5,922 bases of DNA from Halovivax sp. (GCA_007135505.1 SLIS01000004.1:1-5922), one strand, 5' to 3'; positions 1 to 4,885 are shown, counted from the stretch's first letter. Notes: generated by a model not told the origin, from the letters alone. Numbers and translations are program-made.

Positions 1-37
1 CGGATTCGATTTCTGCCGGCGGGATGGCACCGCTCAT
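1..37 (-). CDS. N-terminal fragment of an unidentified protein, cut by the left edge
   Basis: Seen: on the minus strand an ATG at 37-35 opens a frame that runs off the window edge after 12 codons, reading MSGAIPPAEIES. A T/A-rich box (CTTATCCC, 59-66) is centred about 26 bp upstream, the spacing seen for the other genes here, which supports a leaderless start at this ATG. The fragment is too short for family assignment, so no function is proposed. It would be transcribed in the same direction as the tRNA-Leu gene to its right. The main doubt is that a 12-codon frame can occur by chance; the promoter spacing is what raises it above noise. Confidence 0.45.
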   Translation of the reverse strand, partial: MSGAIPPAEIES

Positions 38-58
38 AACTGCTCTCTGGGCGGGGGT

Positions 59-66
59 GGGATAAG
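59..66 (-). promoter_or_regulatory. Probable TATA box of the left-edge gene
   Basis: On the minus strand this reads CTTATCCC, centred about 26 bp before the ATG at 37. The spacing fits a haloarchaeal leaderless promoter. No further regulatory site is evident between the box and the start. Confidence 0.35.
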
Positions 67-105
67 GGGTAGCGGTTTCGATCGCTCTCGTGGGCGTGGT
101 ATTTT

Positions 106-135
106 GGCGTCGTGTCACTGGGCGTCGTGTCACTG
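106..135. repeat. Perfect tandem duplication of a 15-bp unit
   Basis: The unit GGCGTCGTGTCACTG occurs at 106-120 and again, head to tail and without mismatch, at 121-135. It lies in the non-coding spacer between the left-edge gene start and the tRNA-Leu 3' end, about 70 bp upstream of the proposed ATG at 37. It could be a recent replication-slippage duplication or a tandem protein-binding site; the sequence alone does not decide. Confidence 0.85.
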
Positions 136-194
136 ACGCATGCACACAGTTGCGACTGCTCTCACGTCCCTTCGTCACCGGAAAGTGTTGCGAG

Positions 195-215
195 GGCAAG
201 ACGCTCCGTCTTGCC
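195..215. other. Perfect 9-bp stem, 3-nt loop hairpin downstream of tRNA-Leu
   Basis: GGCAAGACG (195-203) pairs perfectly with CGTCTTGCC (207-215) around a CTC loop. It is about 75 bp beyond the 3' end of tRNA-Leu in the direction of transcription. On that strand it is followed by CTCGCAACACTTTCC, with only a three-T run, so it is not a classic archaeal T-tract terminator. A smaller stem, GTGCG/CGCAC around ATCG (265-278), lies between it and the tRNA. The rest of 38-288 shows no convincing coding sequence. Confidence 0.6.
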
Positions 216-288
216 GCATCGTAGCAGGCCTCGGCGCTGGGGCGCGCCTCCTGCATTCCGCTCCGTGCGATCGCGCACTTCGCTGCGA

Positions 289-371
289 TGCGAGGGGAGG
301 GAATCGAACCCACGAACCCCTACGGGAGCGGATCTTGAGTCCGCCGCCGTTGGCCGCTTGGCTACCCTCGC
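289..371 (-). tRNA. tRNA-Leu (anticodon CAA, decodes UUG)
   Basis: The minus strand folds as a class II tRNA of 83 nt. The acceptor stem GCGAGGG (371-365) pairs with CCCTCGC (296-290), and the discriminator is A at 289. The D stem is GCC/GGC. The anticodon arm is GCGGA-CTCAAGA-TCCGC, giving anticodon CAA. A long variable arm (CCC-GTA-GGG) is characteristic of leucine and serine tRNAs. The T arm is GTGGG-TTCGATT-CCCTC, with one U-U mismatch at pair 50-64. CCA is not encoded, so it must be added after transcription. No intron is visible in the anticodon loop. Confidence 0.95.
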
Positions 372-398
372 ACGCAACACTGGCTACGGGTGGTCCGC

Positions 399-408
399 TT
401 GAATACTC
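399..408 (-). promoter_or_regulatory. Probable TATA box of tRNA-Leu
   Basis: On the minus strand this reads GAGTATTCAA, centred about 32 bp upstream of the tRNA 5' end. That places transcription start a few bases before the mature 5' end, leaving a short leader for RNase P. It is the most AT-rich patch in the 78-bp gap between the zinc-finger gene stop and the tRNA. Confidence 0.45.
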
Positions 409-433
409 TACGGTTCCGACGGGTTGGTTCGAG

Positions 434-447
434 CGGCCGTACGGTCG
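434..447. other. 14-bp near-perfect palindrome after the zinc-finger gene
   Basis: The sequence is CGGCCGTACGGTCG, symmetric about 440/441 with one G-T wobble. It starts 2 bp past the stop codon of the minus-strand zinc-finger gene and ends about 26 bp before the tRNA-Leu TATA box. It could be a 3'-end hairpin of the zinc-finger mRNA or a binding site near the tRNA promoter. No T-tract follows on the minus strand, so terminator function is not supported. Confidence 0.35.
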
Positions 448-449
448 GG

Positions 450-581
450 TCAGTGTCGTTTGAATCGATTCGTCGAGTTTCGTTCGAGTGATTGACCGCA
501 GTTCGGACAGCGGTATCCGCCCTGAATCTGTGCGAACAGGCGCCCCCCACAACGGTCACACCGGCCGCGTGGATACTCCAT
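450..581 (-). CDS. Small zinc-finger protein (43 aa, CxxC-x13-CxxC)
   Basis: Seen: a 43-residue protein with C8-x2-C11 and C25-x2-C28 (RCDRCGG and YRCPNCG), the four-cysteine pattern of a rubredoxin-like zinc ribbon. The C-terminal tail is basic ([12 protein letters not shown]). The frame stays open far upstream, but the ATG at 581 is preferred: the sequence before it is arginine- and serine-rich shadow sequence that overlaps the divergent DUF309 gene, and a T/A-rich box (606-613) sits about 28 bp upstream as for a leaderless mRNA. Known: haloarchaea encode many such CxxC microproteins, and a few have been linked to motility or biofilm phenotypes. Inference: one zinc bound by the four cysteines, with a possible nucleic-acid or protein contact. 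The net basic charge is unusual in an acidic haloarchaeal proteome. The specific family is not recognised. Confidence 0.8.
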   Translation of the reverse strand: MEYPRGRCDRCGGRLFAQIQGGYRCPNCGQSLERNSTNRFKRH

Positions 582-605
582 GCACGCCTCGTACGTGGCC
601 GCGAT

Positions 606-613
606 GGGTAAAC
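606..613 (-). promoter_or_regulatory. Probable TATA box of the zinc-finger gene
   Basis: On the minus strand this reads GTTTACCC, centred about 28 bp before the ATG at 581. It supports that start as leaderless. It lies in the 169-bp divergent region shared with the DUF309 gene. Confidence 0.45.
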
Positions 614-717
614 GGACGGGTACGGGTGTGCAGGGTTTGCGTCGAACCGTACTTCGCGGTACCTCATCGATTCGGGGGACGGTGAGCGGTTCGTCTGTGG
701 GCGGCCACCATGTAGGG

Positions 718-725
718 TATCTTTT
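718..725 (+). promoter_or_regulatory. Probable TATA box of the DUF309 gene
   Basis: TATCTTTT is centred about 29 bp before the ATG at 751. It is the clearest T/A-rich patch in the divergent spacer and supports a leaderless start at 751 rather than a start further upstream in the same frame. Confidence 0.5.
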
Positions 726-750
726 CCAGGCCGCGGTACGTTGTTCGTGT

Positions 751-1233
751 ATGGACGAGCACACGCGTGACCCGACGGTCGAACCCCCCTCCGGTGAGCC
801 GACCGGTTGGGACGCGACGAACGGCCAGTGGGAGCACGCGACGCTTCGACGTGCGCTCGTACACGCCGTCAGGCTGTTCAACGACGGGGCCTACCACGAA
901 TCCCACGATTGCTTCGAAGCGGAGTGGTACAACTACGGCCACGGCACGACCGAGAGCGCCTTCCTCCACGGTATGGTCCAGATCGCCGCGGGCGTGTACA
1001 AGCGATCGGACTTCGACTCCGACGATGGTCTCCGACGGCTCTTCGGGACGGCCCGGCAGTACCTCGAGGGCGTACCGGACGACTACTACGGCCTCGCGGT
1101 CGAAGACGTTCGCGTCGTAGCGGCGGAAGTCGCGGCAGACCCGTCGATCGTCGACGACTGGCAACTCGAACTCGACGGTCGCTATCCGTTCGCGACCGGC
1201 GACGACTACGAGTACGCTGCGGCGCTCGAGTGA
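751..1233 (+). CDS. DUF309 domain-containing protein (160 aa)
   Basis: Seen: after a polar 20-30 residue N-terminal tail comes a helical domain with the signature [12 protein letters not shown] (residues 48-59), including H49, H52, D53, E56 and W59. It is followed by [14 protein letters not shown] (71-84), which matches the second conserved helix of DUF309. Known: DUF309 proteins are small, all-helical, soluble proteins found in bacteria and archaea; the conserved His/Asp/Glu set suggests a metal or polar-ligand site, but no reaction is established. The frame is open upstream to 580, but the ATG at 751 is chosen because the upstream part is unlike the family, overlaps the divergent promoter region and a TATA-like box is well placed. 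The protein is acidic, as expected for a cytoplasmic haloarchaeal protein. It stands alone, 172 bp before the next gene. Family assignment is confident; function is unknown. Confidence 0.9.
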   Translation: MDEHTRDPTVEPPSGEPTGWDATNGQWEHATLRRALVHAVRLFNDGAYHESHDCFEAEWYNYGHGTTESAFLHGMVQIAAGVYKRSDFDSDDGLRRLFGTARQYLEGVPDDYYGLAVEDVRVVAAEVAADPSIVDDWQLELDGRYPFATGDDYEYAAALE

Positions 1234-1285
1234 CCGGTATCGGCCTCGCCCGTGGTGGAGCCACCCAGCGTCTCACAGTGCAGTC

Positions 1286-1306
1286 GATCGTTCGGTGATC
1301 GTTCGG
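1286..1306. repeat. Two direct copies of a 10-bp unit, period 11
   Basis: GATCGTTCGG occurs at 1286-1295 and 1297-1306, separated by one base. A period of 11 bp would place both copies on the same face of the helix. It lies in the spacer between the DUF309 stop and the RNase H-like gene, about 70 bp upstream of that gene's TATA box. GATCG-type words are common in this genome, so chance is possible. Confidence 0.5.
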
Positions 1307-1374
1307 ACCATCGCCGATCTGACACCGACGATTTCGCTCGTCAAAAACGGCAGTATCGGAAGTCGAAACCGAGA

Positions 1375-1380
1375 CCTTTT
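1375..1380 (+). promoter_or_regulatory. Probable TATA box of the RNase H-like gene
   Basis: CCTTTT is centred about 28 bp before the GTG at 1406. It argues that 1406 is both transcription and translation start, and that the in-frame GTG at 1295 is not used, since that one would lie upstream of the promoter. Confidence 0.5.
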
Positions 1381-1405
1381 GGCAAATCGGACCCCCTACG
1401 GGAGT

Positions 1406-2164
1406 GTGCGAATCGAGAATAGCTTCATCCCGGTCCACGGCGTTGGAGAGAAAACCGAACGTCGGTTGTGGGAACGCGGAGTCACGCACTGGGACGAGTT
1501 TACGGGCGACGCCGTCGGACCAACGACCGCTGATCGGATCGAGACGTACATCTCGCGGGCCCGAACGCACCTCGACGATGGGACGTTCGAATTTTTCGCC
1601 GAGACGGTTCCGACCGAGCACCACTGGCGACTCTTCGAAAACGCTGGAGACGGCGCGTGCTATCTGGACATCGAGACCACTGGCCTCGATCGCTCTCGAA
1701 ACGACGTGACGACCGTTTCGGTTCACCAGGCCGGTACGACGACGACGCTCGTTCGCGGCCGAGATTTGACCGGTTCGTCCCTCCGGTCGGTGCTCGAGGA
1801 TGCCTCGCTTCTCGTTACGTTCAACGGCCGTCGGTTCGACGTTCCGTTCCTCGAAGCAAACTACGACGTCGACGTCTCGGTCCCCCACCTCGATCTCTAC
1901 TACCCCTGTCGATCACTCGATCTGACGGGTGGGCTCAAGACCATCGAACGGGAACTCTCGATCGACCGTGACCGCCCTGATCTCACCGGCCGTGACGCCG
2001 TCAGGCTCTGGCACGAGTACGAACGCGGCGACGACGCGGCCCTGAAGACGCTCGTTCGGTACAACCGTGCGGATACGGAGAACCTCGCGACGCTGGCAAC
2101 GGAGATCACGGATCGACTCCACGAAACGGTCTTCGAAGCCGCCTGTCGGAGTCAGTCGGTTTGA
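1406..2164 (+). CDS. RNase H-like (DEDD exonuclease-type) protein with N-terminal helix-hairpin-helix (252 aa)
   Basis: Seen: a helix-hairpin-helix-like segment FIPVHGVGEKTERRLWERG (residues 7-25) is followed by a ribonuclease H-like fold. Its motifs are LDIETTGL (87-94; D88, E90), FNGRRFDVPFL (139-149; N140, D145) and YNRADTENL (219-227; Y219, D223), which match exo motifs I, II and III of DEDDy 3'-5' exonucleases. Known: this architecture resembles the YprB-type RNase_H_2 family; members are predicted metal-dependent nucleases, but the substrate is not established. The start is taken as GTG at 1406 because RIENSFIPV is where the recognisable domain begins and a TATA-like box is 28 bp upstream. 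The frame is open to 1295, but those extra residues look non-coding. All four acidic residues are intact, so activity is plausible. Inference: a role in DNA or RNA processing or repair. It converges on the HalOD1 gene 122 bp downstream. Confidence 0.88.
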   Translation: MRIENSFIPVHGVGEKTERRLWERGVTHWDEFTGDAVGPTTADRIETYISRARTHLDDGTFEFFAETVPTEHHWRLFENAGDGACYLDIETTGLDRSRNDVTTVSVHQAGTTTTLVRGRDLTGSSLRSVLEDASLLVTFNGRRFDVPFLEANYDVDVSVPHLDLYYPCRSLDLTGGLKTIERELSIDRDRPDLTGRDAVRLWHEYERGDDAALKTLVRYNRADTENLATLATEITDRLHETVFEAACRSQSV

Positions 2165-2187
2165 ACGGGACTCGCATCGACGGGCGG

Positions 2188-2213
2188 AAAGACAAAACTG
2201 GCCGATCGATCGG
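2188..2213 (-). terminator. Possible terminator of the HalOD1 gene
   Basis: On the minus strand a perfect 12-bp palindrome, CCGATCGATCGG (2202-2213), is followed by CAGTTTTGTCTTTCC, a T-rich tract. It lies about 75-100 bp beyond the HalOD1 stop, in the 122-bp convergent gap with the RNase H-like gene. Archaeal termination depends mainly on T-rich tracts, so the tract is the key element. No comparable tract is seen on the plus strand for the converging gene. Confidence 0.4.
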
Positions 2214-2286
2214 GGGTTGGACGTCTCGTCATCGATGCTGGCGATCTTTCGACCCGAGTGATCGTGATGGATCCCGTTCGGGACGG

Positions 2287-2574
2287 TCAGCCGTCATCGG
2301 ATTCATCGAGCACCGATACGCGATCGTGACCAGTCACTCGAATATCGTAGCCGCAGAACTCGAAGGTGACTGTAATGTCGGAGGTCCGACCAGAATGCTG
2401 GCCAGTCGCGAACAGCGCGTCGAGTGCCTCCGGGTTGCAGACGTCGTACAACGCCTCGTACTCGGGCGGTTCGATATCGGTCGGGTCGATTCCTTCCTGG
2501 TCGGCTACCGCCTCGACGATCGCAAAACTGACCGGCACGTCTGACCCCTCCGATCGATCCACTGAGAGCAACAT
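2287..2574 (-). CDS. HalOD1 output domain protein (95 aa)
   Basis: Seen: VSFAIVEAVADQEGIDPTDIEP (residues 15-36), then ALYDVCNPEALDALF (41-55), and a final beta-rich segment VTFEFCGYDIRVTGHDRVSV (69-88). This order of motifs is characteristic of the haloarchaeal output domain HalOD1. Known: HalOD1 occurs alone or fused to response-regulator or PAS signalling modules in Halobacteria and is thought to act as an output domain; its biochemical action is unknown. Here it is a stand-alone domain with no receiver or membrane segment. ATG 2574 is chosen because a TTTTAT box (2600-2608) is centred 30 bp upstream; the earlier ATG at 2634 would put extra cysteine- and proline-containing residues before the domain and lie above that box. 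Upstream is an inverted repeat at 2614-2632 that may be an operator. Domain assignment is confident; the signalling partner is not visible. Confidence 0.88.
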   Translation of the reverse strand: MLLSVDRSEGSDVPVSFAIVEAVADQEGIDPTDIEPPEYEALYDVCNPEALDALFATGQHSGRTSDITVTFEFCGYDIRVTGHDRVSVLDESDDG

Positions 2575-2599
2575 CGGATTCACACTGCCGGTTGCGGGA

Positions 2600-2608
2600 C
2601 ATAAAACT
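2600..2608 (-). promoter_or_regulatory. Probable TATA box of the HalOD1 gene
   Basis: On the minus strand this reads AGTTTTATG, centred 30 bp before the ATG at 2574. It is the strongest TATA-like element in the window and decides the start choice for the HalOD1 protein. Confidence 0.55.
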
Positions 2609-2613
2609 ACCGG

Positions 2614-2635
2614 GATCAATCGACAATTGATCAAT
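2614..2635. repeat. Inverted repeat just upstream of the HalOD1 promoter
   Basis: GATCAAT (2614-2620) and ATTGATC (2626-2632) are perfect 7-bp inverted arms around a 5-bp spacer. The right arm also forms part of a perfect 10-bp palindrome, ATTGATCAAT (2626-2635). The repeat begins 5 bp upstream of the TATA box on the minus strand, overlapping the usual BRE and activator position. Inference: an operator for a dimeric regulator. Confidence 0.6.
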
Positions 2636-3014
2636 ATTTATGGGAATTATTAGCCAGATATAGCCATAATATGTGCTTTTTCAAGCTGTTTACGGTAAAG
2701 TCGTGTGACTTTCTGGGTGTGCTACCTCAGTTTGATACGGGTCGGTGGGACCGTCCGGTCCGAAGAATTCTACGTAGTTTGATACGATCGACGTCGGCTC
2801 GGTCGTGAGGACGCGTTTTCCCACCGGCCGTGATACACGACACAGTGCGGGAGAGACCAGTCGTTCCGTACCTGGAGAGGCAACCACGGTCACCGAGCGA
2901 TCACAGCGGGTCTCGACATGCGGTGACTTCGAATCGTGCCGAGGCTGGTCCGGGGGCGCTGACGCTCGATTACAATATCTCGAGGGTGTTACTCCCGACC
3001 GTAATTCGTCCGAA
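2636..3014. other. 379-bp region without a convincing gene
   Basis: The left third (about 2626-2700) is strikingly AT-rich compared with the rest of the window and has TAGCCA repeated at 2651-2656 and 2661-2666, 10 bp apart. AGTTTGATACG occurs at 2729-2739 and again at 2776-2786. An inverted pair GTCACCG/CGGTGAC sits at 2889-2895 and 2921-2927. A minus-strand frame of 67 codons (2893-2690) has an acidic C-terminal half, but its third-position base use is mixed and no domain is recognised, so it is not called as a gene. The region may be a worn remnant of DNA inserted next to tRNA-Thr, or simply an extended intergenic region. Confidence 0.5.
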
Positions 3015-3088
3015 AGCCAGGGGTGGGATTTGAACCCACGAAGTCTCGATTACAAGTCGAGTGCATGAACCGCCCATGCTCCCCTGGC
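3015..3088 (-). tRNA. tRNA-Thr (anticodon UGU, decodes ACA)
   Basis: The minus strand folds into a complete 74-nt tRNA. The acceptor GCCAGGG (3088-3082) pairs with CCCTGGC (3022-3016), and the discriminator is U at 3015. The D stem is GCAT/ATGC. The anticodon arm is CTCGA-CTTGTAA-TCGAG, giving anticodon UGU. The T arm is GTGGG-TTCAAAT-CCCAC. All stems are fully Watson-Crick and CCA is not encoded. Odd features: position 8 is G instead of the nearly universal U8, position 14 is G and 21 is C, so the D stem can extend to five pairs. The gene begins only 11 bp past the stop codon of the acetyltransferase gene on the same strand, so its promoter lies inside that gene or it is cut from a longer transcript. 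Confidence 0.95.
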
Positions 3089-3099
3089 GCACCGATGGC

Positions 3100-3612
3100 T
3101 TAGCCGTCGACCTTTGAAGGTGTATCGTTTTCGTCGTTCGAATCGAGTCGCCGATTCATGGTAACGCGACGGGGTTCGTACCCCGCTCGACGGTAGAACC
3201 GCCGGGCCGCGTCGTTCGCTGCCAGCACCTCGAGTTGGCACACCTCGACGCCTCGATCGGCGAGTTCGGCCTCGACTGCCTCGAGGAGTCGTCGACCGAT
3301 GCCTTCGTCCCGCCGATCCGGCACCACCCACAGGTTCGACAGCAAGCCGCGAGAGACCGACAGTTCGAACGAACCGGTTTCGACGGCGAACGTCGCGAAT
3401 CCGACGATCTCGTCGCTGGCTCTGGCAACGAGCAGCCCATTGGAAACCCGGTGGGCGCCGAGGACGTCACGGATGGTCTCCCGGTTCGACTCGACGCCGA
3501 CGACCGATCCGTGATCACGTTGCTCGCTGGCGAGCTGTAACCAGCACTCGACCAGCTCGTCGATGTCAGTTGCGGTCGCCGGTTCGATTACTGGCTGGTG
3601 GTTCCGTGGCAT
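3100..3612 (-). CDS. GNAT family N-acetyltransferase (170 aa)
   Basis: Seen: the N-terminal VIEPATATDIDELVECW (residues 8-24) is the usual first strand and helix of GNAT proteins. Motif A is LWVVPDRRDEGIGRRLLEAVEAEL (94-117), with the acetyl-CoA pyrophosphate-binding R101-x-x-G104-x-G106. Motif B is LAANDAARRFYRRAGYE (130-146). Known: the family transfers acetyl from acetyl-CoA to an amine on a protein or small molecule; the substrate cannot be told here. The closest general resemblance is to RimI-like or small-molecule acetyltransferases. ATG 3612 is chosen because residues before it belong to the pgk frame overlap and no later start would keep the first strand. The gene overlaps the 3' end of pgk by 47 bp in another frame, indicating co-transcription and perhaps translational coupling. 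The acidic C-terminal tail (LDSNDENDTPSKVDG) is halophile-like. Confidence 0.9.
   Translation of the reverse strand: MPRNHQPVIEPATATDIDELVECWLQLASEQRDHGSVVGVESNRETIRDVLGAHRVSNGLLVARASDEIVGFATFAVETGSFELSVSRGLLSNLWVVPDRRDEGIGRRLLEAVEAELADRGVEVCQLEVLAANDAARRFYRRAGYEPRRVTMNRRLDSNDENDTPSKVDG
3111..3120 (-). promoter_or_regulatory. Possible TATA box of tRNA-Thr, inside the acetyltransferase gene
   Basis: CCTTCAAAGG on the minus strand is centred about 27 bp before the tRNA 5' end and lies within the last codons of the acetyltransferase gene. It is an imperfect TATA match. Its position is right for an independent tRNA promoter, but processing from the upstream operon transcript is also possible. 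Confidence 0.35.
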
Positions 3613-4798
3613 TGTCGAGTGCGTCCACCGCTGGTAGGGATTCCCCGGTGAGCATCGAAAGCGCCGCACCGCCCCCGGTACTCACATGAGTAAAGCCATT
3701 CACCTCGAGGTGACGAAGCGCCGAAGCCGTGTCTCCGCCACCGACGATACTCGTCTCGACGGCTGTGGCTGCAGAAAAGAGTTCCCGCGTCCCGAACTCG
3801 AACGACGACTCTTCGAAGACCCCCGCTGGTCCGTTGAGAATCACCGTCCGAGAGTCCTCGAATATCGAGGCGTACGCGTCGACCGTCTCCGACCCGATGT
3901 CCATCGCCAGTTCGTCGTCGGTGGGGAGTGCATCGACGGCGAGTTCGGTCCGACGTCCGTCGCGTTCGACGGCGACGTCGTATGGGTACTCGATGCGATC
4001 GCCGAACCGATCGAGTAAGTCACCGGCACGGTCGATTTCGTCCCAGTACCCCTGTTCGTGGATGAACTCGGCGCTTGCATCACCCAGATTGACGCCGCTC
4101 GCACTGAGAAAGACGTTGCCGACGACGCCGGTCGTCAGGACGTGATCGGCCAGCTCGTCCTCGAGTACCGTCTCAGCGACGTCTACCGCACCGGACACTT
4201 TCGCGCCGCCGAGTACGTACGTCCGGGGTCGGACCGTCTCCTCGATGTCCCCGAGTGCGTCGATTTCCCGTTCCATCACGTGCCCGGCGTAGCTGGGGAG
4301 TACTTTCGGGAACCCGACCAGCGACGGTTGGGAACGATGGGCGGCAGCGAACGCGTCGTTGACGTACCCGTCGAAAACGGGGGCGAGTCTCGTAACGAGG
4401 TGGGTTTTAGCCGCACGTTCGGGGTCGAATTCCATGTATTCCTCGCTGTAGAACCGCGTATTCTCGAGGAACACGCACTCGCCGTCGTCGAGATTCGCGA
4501 CCGCCCTGCGAGCAGATTCACCGTGGGTTTCGTCGACGTAGTCGACCGGGTGGGAGAGCAGTTCGTCGAATCGATCGGCGTGGGCCTCGAGTGTCGTGAA
4601 GTCGTCACCGCCCGGACGGCCCTGGTGAGCGAGGACGGCGACGCGCGCCCCGCGATCAAGCAGTGTATCGAGCGTACCGACGTGCGCTCGCAGTCGGGAG
4701 TCGTCGACCAGGGTGGCGCCGTCGACAGGACTGTTGACGTCGACGCGCACCCCGACGACAGCCCCTGTCGCGTCCAGATCGTCGAGGGTATTGATCAT
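3566..4798 (-). CDS. pgk: Phosphoglycerate kinase (EC 2.7.2.3), 410 aa
   Basis: It interconverts 1,3-bisphosphoglycerate + ADP and 3-phosphoglycerate + ATP in the cytoplasm, serving lower glycolysis and gluconeogenesis. Seen: the family motifs appear in order: RVDVNSP (residues 18-24), AHQGRP (57-62), ENTRF (112-116), NDAFAAAHRSQPS (147-159), LGGAKVSGAVDV (196-207), NGPAGVFEE (312-320), GGGDTASAL (343-351) and STGGGAALSMLTG (363-375). These cover the basic phosphoglycerate site and the C-domain nucleotide site. The length is normal for the archaeal enzyme. ATG 4798 is preferred over an in-frame GTG at 4813 because INTLDDLD begins the usual first strand and a weak TATA-like box lies 27 bp upstream. 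About 15 residues after LPAVDAL form a polar tail beyond the usual end. The gene lies 87 bp after the CBS-zinc ribbon gene and overlaps the acetyltransferase gene by 47 bp, so those two probably share an mRNA. Confidence 0.98.
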   Translation of the reverse strand: MINTLDDLDATGAVVGVRVDVNSPVDGATLVDDSRLRAHVGTLDTLLDRGARVAVLAHQGRPGGDDFTTLEAHADRFDELLSHPVDYVDETHGESARRAVANLDDGECVFLENTRFYSEEYMEFDPERAAKTHLVTRLAPVFDGYVNDAFAAAHRSQPSLVGFPKVLPSYAGHVMEREIDALGDIEETVRPRTYVLGGAKVSGAVDVAETVLEDELADHVLTTGVVGNVFLSASGVNLGDASAEFIHEQGYWDEIDRAGDLLDRFGDRIEYPYDVAVERDGRRTELAVDALPTDDELAMDIGSETVDAYASIFEDSRTVILNGPAGVFEESSFEFGTRELFSAATAVETSIVGGGDTASALRHLEVNGFTHVSTGGGAALSMLTGESLPAVDALDNATEPPASNRTGDRN

Positions 4799-4820
4799 CA
4801 GGCTGGAATCCACTGGCGAC

Positions 4821-4829
4821 CCCGAAAGG
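4821..4829 (-). promoter_or_regulatory. Weak TATA-like box of pgk
   Basis: On the minus strand this reads CCTTTCGGG, centred 27 bp before ATG 4798. The spacing fits but the sequence is a poor TATA match, so pgk may depend on an activator or on read-through from the CBS gene. Confidence 0.3.
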
Positions 4830-4834
4830 TCTTT

Positions 4835-4844
4835 CTATCGATAG
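4835..4844. promoter_or_regulatory. Perfect 10-bp palindrome upstream of the pgk promoter
   Basis: CTATCGATAG is a perfect palindrome 6 bp upstream of the weak TATA-like box of pgk and about 40 bp past the CBS gene stop. Its position suits a dimeric activator. It does not resemble the TACT-N7/8-GAGTA motif described for TrmB in Halobacterium, and no such motif was found in this gap. Confidence 0.35.
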
Positions 4845-4885
4845 GATTCGGTGCAATTCGGCCGATCGAGTGAGTCACGACGACA

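Noticed and set aside
289..371. U-U mismatch in the T stem of tRNA-Leu as a sign of a pseudogene
   Set aside because: All other stems, the class II variable arm, the discriminator A and the anticodon are intact; one non-canonical T-stem pair is tolerated.
112..463. Open frames over tRNA-Leu and its flanks
   Set aside because: They translate straight through the tRNA gene on both strands and have no domain or promoter support.
580..750. N-terminal extension of the DUF309 protein
   Set aside because: The extra residues lie upstream of the TATA-like box, do not resemble the family and cross the divergent promoter region.
878..1888. Long minus-strand open frame crossing the DUF309 and nuclease genes
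   Set aside because: Arginine-rich low-complexity translation typical of antisense frames in GC-rich DNA, and it spans two well-supported plus-strand genes and their spacer.
2671..2808. 45-codon plus-strand frame starting in the AT-rich region
   Set aside because: Codon use is unlike the real genes, it has no recognisable domain, and it overlaps the equally doubtful minus-strand frame.
4058..4873. Long plus-strand open frame antisense to pgk
   Set aside because: It mirrors the pgk coding sequence, has no recognisable domain and arises from GC-rich codon use; pgk is unambiguous on the other strand.
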